DNA from: Amyelois transitella
Taxonomy: Eukaryota > Arthropoda > Insecta > Lepidoptera > Pyralidae
Length of the DNA: 64,000 nucleotides
NCBI RefSeq assembly: GCF_032362555.1
Contig: NC_083509.1
Span: forward strand, 5,107,001 to 5,171,000
Direction of reading: 5' to 3'
Under the pieces are notes generated by a model. The model was not told the origin of the DNA and did no database searches. It saw only the letters and a list, made by a program, of their open reading frames with translations. Positions within the stretch are counted from its first letter, which is position 1, and each line of letters begins with the position of its first letter. This document shows, piece after piece, positions 22,601 through 34,346 of the stretch. Made by a program: the position numbers and the translations under genes.

Positions 22601-24574
22601 TTATAAACAAAAATCAAAACTTTCATCTGTAAATATTTTAAGAAGTCTGGGGTTCTCTTGCATTAATCTTCGCAATGAAATTTTACGTTTTGCTAATATT
22701 TCGTTTATAAATTTTTCAGAATTTTCCGTCGGTTTTTCATGCAGGAAATTTAAAGTATGACAAGTATCAATGTAACAGTTACATTTAATGTAATCGCTAA
22801 AATTTTCCTGGCTGGAATATTGGGTCTCAACATTATTATAAGGCTCAAATGTTTCTGCATATGGCACATCTTTAAAGACAATATCTTTTGCATTTAAAAG
22901 ATCAGGTGACGAACTAAATTTTTGTGGTTTTCCAAGAATTACCTTTAACCTTTTAAAGTTTTCTTCAGTGTAATTTAAGTATGAGTTTAAATACGGAAAG
23001 GAACTTTTTTGTATCCAGTCTGTACATTGTCGCGCTGGACAATTATCAAAACGTTTAATATCATCAAAAAGTATATGTTGAAAAGAAGGTTCACTAGTCA
23101 ATTGACTAAAATCACTAAATTCAGTCGTTGTTGTCGATTCACTAGATGTACTTGGTTGTGAAATTTGTGTAATTTCCTCGTGTTCAATATATGAGATCAA
23201 AGAATCATCAAGTGTTTTCGGTGCACATTTACATTTTTGTGAGTCTAAAACTGCTTTTATTTCTTCATACTTATGACATTTAGCATATAAATACTGTCGT
23301 CCGAGTCTAATGGTAGGTAAATCTACATGAGACGGTAGCGTCTCTCTACTGCCATATCTTGTTGGAATTGACTCCGCTGTATCACCCACAATTTCGAAGG
23401 GTTTCTTGCAAGGAAGATCTGGAGGCGCTTCTGGTTTTACGAAATTGAAAACATTTTCTTCTACTAATATAGAGGGTGCTTTGAAAGGTAACTTTTGTAA
23501 TTCGTTTAATTGCAAAACAACCATTTTTTCAAAATCAAGAAGGAAAGTTGTCTGTTCTGGCAATAACTTTAAACTGTAGCTTATAAATTTTAAAAACAAT
23601 TGCAATACTTTTCTTATCTTTTCTTCCCAGTCTTTATTTATAGAACAAATTCGGACATCTTTCTTTTTATAATCGTCTATTATGCCTTGTTTTTCTTTTA
23701 TTCTTTTTATTTTATCAGCAATATCCAATGTTTGATAACTTTCTATCAAAAAATGATTAATTTTGCATTTTTTTCTTTCTGCACACATAACATACATAGT
23801 ACCTGTAATACTCTCTGCATCAGCTTGTGTTACAAAAGCTTGTAAAGCATCATTACTTTCTTGCAAAGCTTGGTTGTACAACTGATGATTTCTATACATT
23901 TCATTTTTTAGAAGCATTTGATAATATGCCTTAATCTTCCCAATTTCATTATCAAACCTTTTTTTCAAAATATCGTTTAGAATGTCTTTTTCCTTCTTTA
24001 ATTTCGTTATTATTTTGGGATTTAAATCACTAATTACATTCGAATGGGCACTTACTAATACTTTTTTTATTTCAGATCTCAAATGGTTTTCTAAATCTTG
24101 GAGAGAACTTTCATAATATTTTAAACATTCTTCCTTCATAATTTTACTTTTTTCAGAAAATATTTTGTCATAAAGTTTTTTTACCCTGCCTCCAATTTTT
24201 TTCTTTTCGTAATCCAAAATGAACTCCCATGCCGCATTATTTTCATTTACAAGTCTATTCACACGGGCAAGAAACTTTGCTTGTTCGATTTCTAGAACAT
24301 TATCTCCGATAGCAAGGATACCTTCATGTGTTATTCCTCTAGTAATTTTAGAAGTGAAAGGAGGCTGTAGTTCTAATATACCTATTAATAAATCACTAGG
24401 CGATTTCCACTCATCTACTACTATTTCTTTGTTACTAGGTATCTTATTTACCTCTGCCTTTAATTCAGTTACAATTTTTTTGAAATCACAGTAATCATCG
24501 TCAAAATACACATCAGCGTATGTACTTGTAACAGTATTTCCATTTTCAAGGGTATTAATTAAACCGTTTTCCAT
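22601..24574 (-). CDS. Intronless 657-aa coiled-coil protein, unidentified
   Basis: One uninterrupted frame. The ATG at 24574 (AAATATGGAAAACG context, MENGLINTLE) is preferred; the frame runs 14 codons further up only through a TTG. Residues about 97-250 and 295-325 are lysine/glutamate-rich and helical, with the look of coiled coils (KKKIGGRVKKLYDKIF, IITKLKKEKDILNDILKKRF). Residues about 480-510 are serine/threonine-rich (STSSESTTTTEFS). Cysteine pairs occur late (KCKCAPK, CNCYIDTC). No signal peptide or membrane segment. Codon use is AT-rich like the surroundings, but the frame is long and free of repeats, so a real gene is likely. Lack of introns next to multi-exon genes hints at retroposition or a terminal single-exon gene. 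Not recognised as a named family. Confidence 0.8.
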   Translation of the reverse strand: MENGLINTLENGNTVTSTYADVYFDDDYCDFKKIVTELKAEVNKIPSNKEIVVDEWKSPSDLLIGILELQPPFTSKITRGITHEGILAIGDNVLEIEQAKFLARVNRLVNENNAAWEFILDYEKKKIGGRVKKLYDKIFSEKSKIMKEECLKYYESSLQDLENHLRSEIKKVLVSAHSNVISDLNPKIITKLKKEKDILNDILKKRFDNEIGKIKAYYQMLLKNEMYRNHQLYNQALQESNDALQAFVTQADAESITGTMYVMCAERKKCKINHFLIESYQTLDIADKIKRIKEKQGIIDDYKKKDVRICSINKDWEEKIRKVLQLFLKFISYSLKLLPEQTTFLLDFEKMVVLQLNELQKLPFKAPSILVEENVFNFVKPEAPPDLPCKKPFEIVGDTAESIPTRYGSRETLPSHVDLPTIRLGRQYLYAKCHKYEEIKAVLDSQKCKCAPKTLDDSLISYIEHEEITQISQPSTSSESTTTTEFSDFSQLTSEPSFQHILFDDIKRFDNCPARQCTDWIQKSSFPYLNSYLNYTEENFKRLKVILGKPQKFSSSPDLLNAKDIVFKDVPYAETFEPYNNVETQYSSQENFSDYIKCNCYIDTCHTLNFLHEKPTENSEKFINEILAKRKISLRRLMQENPRLLKIFTDESFDFCL

Positions 24575-27245
24575 ATTTATATAAATTATTATTAAACTTT
24601 TCAATAAAAATATCAATTACAATGTCAAAATGACGCTCCATGCAAATTGTTCAAATTTTCCATGCTTAGGTGTTGAAATATGACTAAAGAGTATTTTTAT
24701 ATTATTTTGATAGTTTTATACTTTAAATCTGTGGTTTTGTAATACATTTTGGGAATATCTAAAGGAAAAGAAGTATAAAATTATCAGGGTTCTAGTACAC
24801 TTTAGAAGAAAAACAGTGATGTTGCAAAAGGTCATGTAGTTGTTTTGTATAACGTCGCTTTCCCCGAGCCAGACCGGGCCGACCCTATGCAGGAGCAACG
24901 GGGCCGTCAGGAGATCTCGTGCAAGATCAATGCCTAATGATGATGATAACTATGATGTCTCTTACATAGGAGATATTTCGGACACAATAGTGAAGTTTGA
25001 AATGCATCAAGCAACAATATAAATAAATCATTGCTTCATCGATTTTTACGACTAAAATCACAGCTCCTAAATCACAAAATTTAATTAAAGAATTATTTTA
25101 TCATTACAAAATAACATTTAAGTATTCAAACGGGCGAACGTGTCGACGGCCTACCTGTGTGATTAGCAGCGGTGATGTAAAGCGGCGAGGAGCCCCGCCG
25201 CTAGATTTAATTAAATACTTCCTTGCACCACCCACCTACTATTTCACCTCTTGTACCTACCCGCTCGCCTTATCACTTCCTACGCTAAAGCACGTAGTAA
25301 ATATTTTTCATACCAGCTAACAGTAAGATTTAACTCGCTGCGAGATACGAAATTTATTACCACACAAAATCGTTACAGCTTTAGTGGCAAAAACACTCGA
25401 TTCCTCAGTTGTGACTGCACCAAATACGAACACGTGATAATAAATTGCAGACATATCTCGACTCCATTCTCATTACGGATGCGGCAATGTCCGACGGAGT
25501 TTTGTCATAACTCAGTCTCGGTTGAAATTATTTCCGTTGGGTCTGATGAGAAAACTAGAGGTGGAGAACTGGAAATGTAAGTATTCGCGCAACAAGCCGT
25601 GGAATAACGACGGGACATATTTCATTCTTAACGAAGTTAAATTTCCGGGTAGGTCCTGTAAGAGCGTGCGTAACGCTGATAAAAGGCTACCCGCCACAAT
25701 ACCGATTTTGTACTCGACAGTTTAAGAGCCATCAAATAAATAGATATACCTAATTGAAATTATTATGTAAATATGATAAAACTGTTTAATAGGTTTTAAA
25801 AAATTTTAAAGTGAGGTTTAATGTTAGTTATTTAAGCTGAAGATAATTAAAAAAAAATTAGATATTGAATAGGTATCCTTGATCTCGGAATTATTTGTTT
25901 ATGTTTTAAATATCATGTTTTTCAATATTTCAACGGAGAACTAAAAAGTAAAAACTGAAGTTGGCAGTTTGACGTGCCAACAATAAAACAACAAACATAA
26001 TTCAGAAACTGGCAATAAGTTGGATTGTTTTCTACACATCATATCAGGAAATAAATCTTTCGGCCGCTTATCTGACGTCAAACTTAATTCCCATGCATAA
26101 TTCATCGCGTCGATGCCGTGTGAAGAGGAAAACTTTCTTGACTCGCTACAACAACCGTCTACCACCTGACATGTCTTATAGTTGAAGAGACAGAGGCCTT
26201 TATCAAAATTTTTAGATGATGCTTAAAGAATATTAAAATAACTTGTATTGGAATCATCTTAGATTTTACGTAATAATTTCATATTGCACATATTGCAAGC
26301 TTAGTTACGTTGTATAAAATCTTTTCATCATTGCTAAAATGTGTTAACATAAAAATGTGATCAAAATAAAGAACTCTCGTATTACGTACACAAAACCAAT
26401 GCAGCGGTGAGGGTGCGTCGGTAACGGCGTCTAGTTTAATATTTCATACCTATCCAAAACAAGTTGGCAGAGTCAGCACGCGCTAAATAGTGTGCTCTTA
26501 GATATGGTATTAGACACGAAGAAGCCAGCTAAATAAGACGTATTAACCTTTAAAAAAAACCGATTTGTACTTTAAACTGACATGTATGAGCTCAAAAACT
26601 ACTACTGTACCGAAACTAATAACATTTTTAACACAGCAAGACCTTCATGGAAAACATAGGTTTTATTTTATTCAGAGTAATTTCCATAGAAGTCGGTATA
26701 ATATAATGATATTGGCTCTCGTTATAATAAGCAATGACCCCATGACTCTCTGACAGATTGCATATCGCTTCCAGTCCGATACGACTTCATCAACCGGAGA
26801 GCGGGACAGGAGATTGACGCTGAATCAATCTATATGAAGTACTGGTGCGACTTGCCATCGGCAAACGAATAAATTCTTTATCAATCTTTATCACTCGATT
26901 TTCACAGTATATTGTGTCAGTGTTACAAATTTTTATGAAACGATATTTAATAATAAAATAATATGATCTACTTGCTGAAATAATTTAATAGATTTAATTC
27001 TTTCGCGGGGACTAGGCAGGGAATACTTACATATTAATACCTGCTATGATTTTTGTATACCTCATCCATATACCTCTTTCGTTTCATAGACATTCATTAC
27101 ATGAAGTTACATGCAAGCTTCTCAACTTTACACAGATTTTAAACTGTACCATAATAGCAACAAGAGGGCGAGATGACAATTACTTTTTTACGACTTCGGT
27201 AGACGAAAAAAACTGGAATTAACTTAGGACAAACTTTAATGTTAT

Positions 27246-27266
27246 CATTTATTTATTTATTTATTT
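27246..27266 (+). repeat. (ATTT)n short microsatellite
   Basis: About five ATTT units, a low-complexity run in non-coding DNA. Confidence 0.8.
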
Positions 27267-29059
27267 ACGCCAAAAATACAATGGTAGTAGTACACCTCTT
27301 ACAGTATTTGGCAAGGAATTCTTATAAGTATATATTCTTATAATAGTTATCATGACATCATAAGAACGAGGAAATAATACCATTAGGTAATACGAATATA
27401 TCTTTACTATTCTATGCAAAATTTTTAAATCGAGACAGCTCAAAGATGTCGCTAGCAGAGCTACCAGTTAATCATGTGATTGACGTTAAATGATTTCCGC
27501 AAAGTACCCGGAAATGATAAGTGAAAAATGATAGATCCCATAACAGAAATTATCACGGTTTATTTGGGGTAGAATGTACATTTATGGGACAATATTTCTT
27601 AATTTATTAATTTAATGAAGAAGAAGAAGACCGGTTTATAAAATATATATTGACCGAGCGGGCTAAGCGAGTGAAGTCTACCAATCTACTTGAGGCGAAA
27701 ATACTTATTTTGTTTGTATGAATGTAACGCGATAACTTTCAAACTTTTAAATATAACAAATTTAAAACGTATGTAGGATCTGTCAATAGAATTTTTAGAA
27801 AGAAGAAGTATACATACCATATTTAATCGCCTGTTACATAATTTTAGCATTACTAGAACATAGCATTTAAATTATAGCCTTCTAAGTCTGTTTAATCGAT
27901 TAAGTAAACATATACAGCTACTTTGACTTTTGTTTACGGGCATTTAAATTCAGCGCAGCGAGACACGGGTAGTTTTAGCATTTGTCCGGGGCAGCTGCAT
28001 TCACATACGGAATTGTAAATTTATTCGTCGGTTTCTTAGTGGCCAGGTCACTGCGTTCAGTTAAATTTTATAGTTTAGTTTAGTTGGGAGACTATCCCAT
28101 CACTACCCATAGCTTTAACAACCTTTTGGTTATAAGAGAATCGTAGGAGGAGTGCGCTGCTCTCGCGGTAAGGCGATTTTAAATTATAGTTAAAGAAATT
28201 CTCTTTCTCTCTCATTTTTGCATATTCTCAGTTGCACTTGCTTTTTTTGGGACTTGGGATCCCGATATTCACTCGTATATATAAAGCTAGCTGTACTTGA
28301 ACTTTTGATACTGTTGTAAGTTTTTGAAACTTGGATTTCTCTTCCTGATTTATTCTTTTTTTGGGTTTTGATTTGCCTGCTTTAGTAGAATCATATTATA
28401 TAGATACCTTTGTATGTATATTTTTCAAATTAATCCTCAAACACATAAAGATGGACTAATAGTATCATGTCTACGAGCAAGATTTTGTTGACCTATTTTT
28501 ATTTTATTATGTAATTCATGCATTCCAGTTAAGCAATAAAATAATATTAAGTCAACGCGGCGTCAACTTATGTAATGGGTATTCGACTGCCTCGTCCGCT
28601 CAGTCACCTCCGCAGCAGAACTACGTGTTATTGCCTACAAACACGACATAAGAAGGTGTTGCTTATAATTTTGCCGGTGTAAGATTGCGCTGTAATGCCG
28701 GGTAAGGGCTGGTAGAATTGCTGTATTTCCTTAATAGTCTGCATTTACCCTCGCCGACAATTTGTGACGAGAGCGTGAGCTAAATTGTCGCTTGGAGGAA
28801 ATAAACTAATTTACTTGTATATGATGTTCATAGACTAAAGGGTTCCTTGAGATATAATTTTCAATCGACAACGTTAAAAGTGTGTTCAATTGACTAAGGA
28901 GATCATTGACTGAACTGCTTAGAGCTGTTCTCGTAAAGTAAATTAAACTTAACGTAAAGTATTTAATTGTAACATTTTATAAATATCTTTTTTTAATATT
29001 GTAATTAACTATAGTTATATATTAAAGTAAAGTGACGTAATGTGTAACCATAATAGAAT

Positions 29060-29200
29060 ACGACAGGTGTCGCTCTGGGTATAAACCAGACTGGTGTACC
29101 AGTGACCACAATCGTGGATTACTAAATCCAGAATCGTAGTCATAGGCCGACCCGAGAGTCGTTTCCAAAGAAATGAGGACGCAACCAGGGATGATGACAT
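29060..29200 (+). mobile_element. SINE family 2, very diverged 3' part (tentative)
   Basis: AATGAGGACGCAACCAGGG resembles the family's GAGGTGAGGATGCAACCGGG block, and the preceding bases show the same order of weakly matching blocks. Old copy. Confidence 0.35.
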
Positions 29201-32200
29201 TCAAAGAGCTTGATGTCTTTGTATATTAATCAGGCTCTAAATTGAGTTTTTATAATTTATGTAATTTTACTTACTTGTTCATTTTATCTAAACTTATCTA
29301 TCTATTACTTACTCAATCTTCAGATTTCTTTACTTACTCTATATTATCTAATTTATTTTAATATGAATTATAAACTGAACTAATGCTGCGCTGCATAATT
29401 TAATAAATCCAAGCAGTATCCACTAAATAAAATAAAAAAAAATATATTAAAGTTTATAGCTGTTCTGCGAATGAGCACGTTTTACGTCCTAAATCTTAGT
29501 TCCCATTTCAGAGACAGTCGCAGTCTCAGAGGTATTTCAATCTATTTCAATAATGAATTCTTTCAGCCAGCACGTAGTTAATATTGCCGTTGGTGTTTTA
29601 ATGAAGGGCGTCATAAAACGTGTCATTGTTACGGCAAGCACATCGCGGCGGGAGTGCGGGCAGAGAACATAGACAGCACAGAAATAAAAACACTTTGTAT
29701 TAAAAACGGATTTCAAACTAAAGCAACCGGCGATTGCCTGATAGCGATGCAAGGAACTCTAGCCTTTAAAAGTATCCTTCTTCGCGGATATTTACTAATC
29801 GTTGCCCAAAAACCATTCTGCAGCTCTCAATTTCTTTTTACATACTGTTAACTATGCTTAAAAAATAAAGTATATTTAATTGCGTATAAAAACTAGTTTT
29901 TTATTTTATTTTTAATCCGCGTCTTTAAAAGAACCTCTTAGTTTTTTTTATTTCCATATTTTTTTTACATTTTGCTCGCTTACAATTTCCACTGTCATAA
30001 TCCTAACTTCTTGTAATATAAAAAATTGCTCTCATTGCTATAAATTATAATGATTGTTGTCAATATTATTTTCGCGGATCCCAGGCCCTAAAGCTCAGCA
30101 TCGTAAATGTTGCCCCCTCTGATATTATGATTTAGAGCCTTTCTCATTTTTTCGAATTCCCAGTAATGTCCTAGTCACATAAAAAATAAACATAAGTACC
30201 CAATATTATAAGAATCAGAATTTTAACCAGCCTTACTTCTCTCTACTCCATATTTGGTGATGTGGGACTCGCTCGGAGTTTAATGCTGCGCATTAACACT
30301 ATCGCCCGCGCGGGACGGATTAGCAACACACTTTATGAACTTGCATATGCATCGCAAACATCCATCTGAAATGAGGATGTGCGTTTTGAACATTTTAATG
30401 TTTTCCACCCTGGCTGCTGTCAAAATTATGTTGAATAACACTTAAAATTATACTGAAGCATGAAGCTTTCTAGTATTAACTACTTGTCTTATACGAAGCA
30501 AAGTTTGGATTTATTTATAAGAAAAAAACAAAGACACATCTAAAATAAAAAAAATAAAATGAGTATTTCTTTGAAATTTGTGAATAAATGTTTGCGAAAA
30601 TTTCATTAATCTTATGTTAATAAACTCGCCGAAAATTTACAAAGAAATAGCATAGTAAAGTTTGGCTCAATCGAAATACGTGGTTAGCCCAATCGAGTTC
30701 TCGTGCTATGTGGTAGTTAGTAAATTCTCCTAACAGATATATAATGTAGAGATGCTACCAGGAGTCGGCCCTCGGATGCTTGCTCGGAATCTACTCGTAT
30801 TTCTAGGCCATTGCCCAGTGCCGTAGTTCAGTTGCATTACATTAGGCACTGCTCACATTCCAGATACCTTGAGCCTATTAGATCCAATCTATTCAAATAA
30901 TTACTGTTTGGTTACAGACCTCATAAGGTTATTGAAATAAAAAAAAATACTTATTTTTTCAATCAAACAGACTTCGTATATATATAAACTATTACAAAAA
31001 TGTTATTTAGTAGGTATATAGTTTTATAATTATATAGATGTTATACAGGTATATATATATGTATTATGCCCTAAATTGCAAATCACAAGCATCTTTTAGT
31101 TAATAATAGTCAAAAGTTTAGTTTAGTTAAATTACAAAATCATTGGGGATACTAATAATTTGAAACATTAGTTTTATTTGAGTTAAACAAAATAATATGG
31201 ATATTAGTAATTTGACATGGGAAGTCCCTGGCGCATAACAAAAACTTATAGAAATGGACAGACCGATTATTTTAACAATAATTTTTATTATCACTTCCAA
31301 ATATACACGTGTACAACAAATTAAATATCTGTTGACCCATCTAATTATGACATGTAAAGGGTTATGTGTTAATTTCATAGGAGTCGTGATGTGGCGGAGC
31401 CGGCGGGCGGCTGTCAGCGGGACGCGGGTTGAAGACGGTCCGCAATTGAATCATAAAGGGTCACTCCATTGTGAACGTTCACTTGTCTTACTGGACGTGA
31501 TTCACAAACAACTGTTGAATACGTGTGATTATAGGATGGTATGTATGAAGGGAAAAGTTAATAGACATATCTCATAACATTACCGAATACCTGCTACGAA
31601 ACTTAAGATTGCTTTGTGTCCTTTCCAAAATCAACACCTAATTTCTTATATGTATGCAAATTACTGAAGGTACTGAAGGTAGAGAGTGTTTAAGCATTTG
31701 TAGTTTTAAGTCACAGTAAAGTTTATAATAAACAGACAAACTAATTTGGCAGTAATCTAGCATAATGTTAATCAATATAAACTGGACTGAACACCAATAA
31801 ATGAAGCTTGTTTCAAACATCGTCTTAACGATCACGTGTGGAGCACGGTTTGACGAAAACTGAATTATTAGCAGGATTCTAGAACATATGGAAGATGATA
31901 AAAATATATGGAAGATCAAATTTTAGCCAAAAGCCAAATAATTCCAATAGAAAAATATTAGATGGTCAAGGTAACGATAAAACATAGATAGGTGGCATAG
32001 GTATTCTAAACAAAAATATTGATTTATAAAATTCGATGATGTACATTGTATTAAACCTTATCTAGAGCTTCAAAAAATATAAATGTAACTACTACAAACT
32101 TGTAAATCCCGAATTTATTAAAATAAATATTTATTTCACCAAATTTGAGAAATATTAGGCTAAGTCTCCACATATGACAAACTAATAGTCAACGTAATCC

Positions 32201-34346
32201 TCAGTCGGGCGATGTCGTAATCAAATCCTGCCGGAGCCTAATCGAGGCAGTCCACGCCTGACCTCCGTCAAATCGGCTAAAGAACACGACCTGGGTGTCA
32301 CGAGACGAGATAACTGCAGCCTTTGGACTGAGGGACCCTGCTCACTAACGTCGGAGAACAACGACTTTTGACAGTATCGGTGTTCGATTTTTAAACTTCA
32401 AGAATGCGTGTGTTTTGTTTTTTATATTATATAACTTTTGTTATTTTCCAATTTATGTAAACTTTTGAATGTAAACTTAAGAATTTTTACCGAATTTATT
32501 GCTTTTTTATAACTTTCCTACCTAAATAAGTAAGTAATTATGTGAAATTATTTATGTTTATTAACATTCGCACATTCTGTTTTCTGATAAAATTAATTTG
32601 ATAAACTAGTCATCGCCCTGACCTGCCTTGCTTCCTTACCTGTTTGAAAAGGAGTCCGCCTGTGACAACAATCCTTGGTAAGTAATGATTGTTTTCTAAA
32701 TTTATTGTGATTAATTGAAGGTTGTCATATAGTAATGTTGTCATTTAGTGTTAAATCTTCAATTATAATTAATCTCCAAAAATTTGTCAATATTGCTAAA
32801 GCTACAAATAAGTAAATTATCATCCAATATTGAATAAAAAAAAAGCTTTCGTATGCACACTATATCCGTAAGATTCAGTGTCTGCTTATGAAATAGGATA
32901 ATTAGATAAATTGATCATTAGATGAAGTTCCATAACTTTCCTTTGAAAACTTTCTAAAGCGCCACGTGAACAAACTTTGAATGAGAATGAACTTTGCAGC
33001 GAAACCGAAGTGGCTTCAGCGTGATAAATAAATAATTGTATTATTATGCGATTTCTACAAACGTCTTTATAAATTGAACATTCTTATAGGTTGTTCCATC
33101 GTTTAGCTAGAATTTATACTGTCAGCGACAGGAGGCGTCAGGCACAAAATACACATCGTACAGAAGGATAAACTGATGTTTTAAATATGTAAATATTCGT
33201 ATGGCATTCGACGAATTTTTAGGTCTCCTTCTATGCAGATATTTGGCAGAGTAATCCTTGTTGTTTTCTTAAAACTTTCAGACTCTTGTTATTAATTTTT
33301 GAAAGTTTATAAATCGTTTATTCTGTATTGCCAATATTTTACGCTAGGGGCGCTTAGAACGGCAGCCCTCCGGCTGCTCCTGCAACATATTTCACTACAT
33401 AAATCATAACTTTATTTCCTCTCGCTCATGGCTTTGGCTTGGATGCTCGAGTACCGTGGTGTCTTTGCTTTGTAATAGCCACAAAACTGAGAACGATAGA
33501 ATATATAGTTTAATCCATACTTCTTCCATAGTAATATTCATTTTACTAATAAACTCAAAAACTACCGGACTTATATTGATGATATTAAGCACTGAAACAG
33601 ACTTTCGGGAGTAAAAGAGAAAATATTTTCTGTATTTATTCAAACAAATATGCACCGTAAGAAAGATCTTTAAAATTTTGGGATTATACAAATCTTTTTG
33701 ACATGTTATAATCATATTTGAGCCATGAAAAAAAAATATATGTTCCTTTCTTAATTAATTTAAGCATGCTGGTTTGTATGTATTACCTAAAAATACACAA
33801 GCCACCAAGATAAAGTAAGTCACCTAAACGTTATAAATGATTACATTAACGCTCATTTAAGATCGTTTTAGCGTTCTTCCTGCCAATTAGTGCCGTGAAA
33901 ACATCGCAGGCCAAACAAAAGGAGGGGAGGGTCATGAATTTATTGTTAGGTTTCTGGCTTAAGTTATTTAAGTGTAGGCAAGGCGCTGTTCACGTGCGGA
34001 GCTCCGATGCAGCTTCCCGCGACAATTTATCATGAATCTTTAATTAAACTTTAACAGTGACTGTTCGCGAAGGCGCATTGTGTCTCACAATAAGTTGGAT
34101 AAATCAATTGCTCTGTTTGCTTTATTTTGGTTGTATGTAATTAATTGTAAAGTTGATTGGTTGAAAATTATAAATTCTTTGATATTAACTTAATTTTGTT
34201 TAAGTAATAGTTCAGAAATAAAGATTCAGAAAATGTTCCAAGAGGAGTGTATATTCCCCTTTTAAATATGCTTCCTTTCAACAAATAACAAAAACATCAG
34301 CAAAACCGAAACCTACTTTATTAAGAAATATGGAAAACCGTTGTTG

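Larger units (their letters stand above)
25030..34346. other. 9.3-kb region without a supported gene
   Basis: Mostly AT-rich, with short GC-richer islands near 25130-25210 (containing AGCGGCG...CGCCGCT), 26390-26510, 28590-28800, 32190-32340 and 33950-34080. No island has a frame flanked by splice sites that I trust. They could be regulatory DNA or unrecognised old repeats. A dispersed-repeat fragment with TGACCGAGCGGGCTAAGCGA lies near 27650-27760 and an (ATTT)n run at 27246-27266. Confidence 0.35.

Noticed and set aside
24575-24616. Upstream start giving a hydrophobic N-terminus for the intronless gene
   Set aside because: The codon at 24616 is TTG, not ATG; the first ATG in frame with good context is at 24574, so the apparent signal-like stretch is 5' UTR.
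31254-31577. 107-residue plus-strand frame
   Set aside because: Low-complexity hydrophobic start, mixed composition, no splice signals or motifs; chance ORF across a small GC-rich patch.
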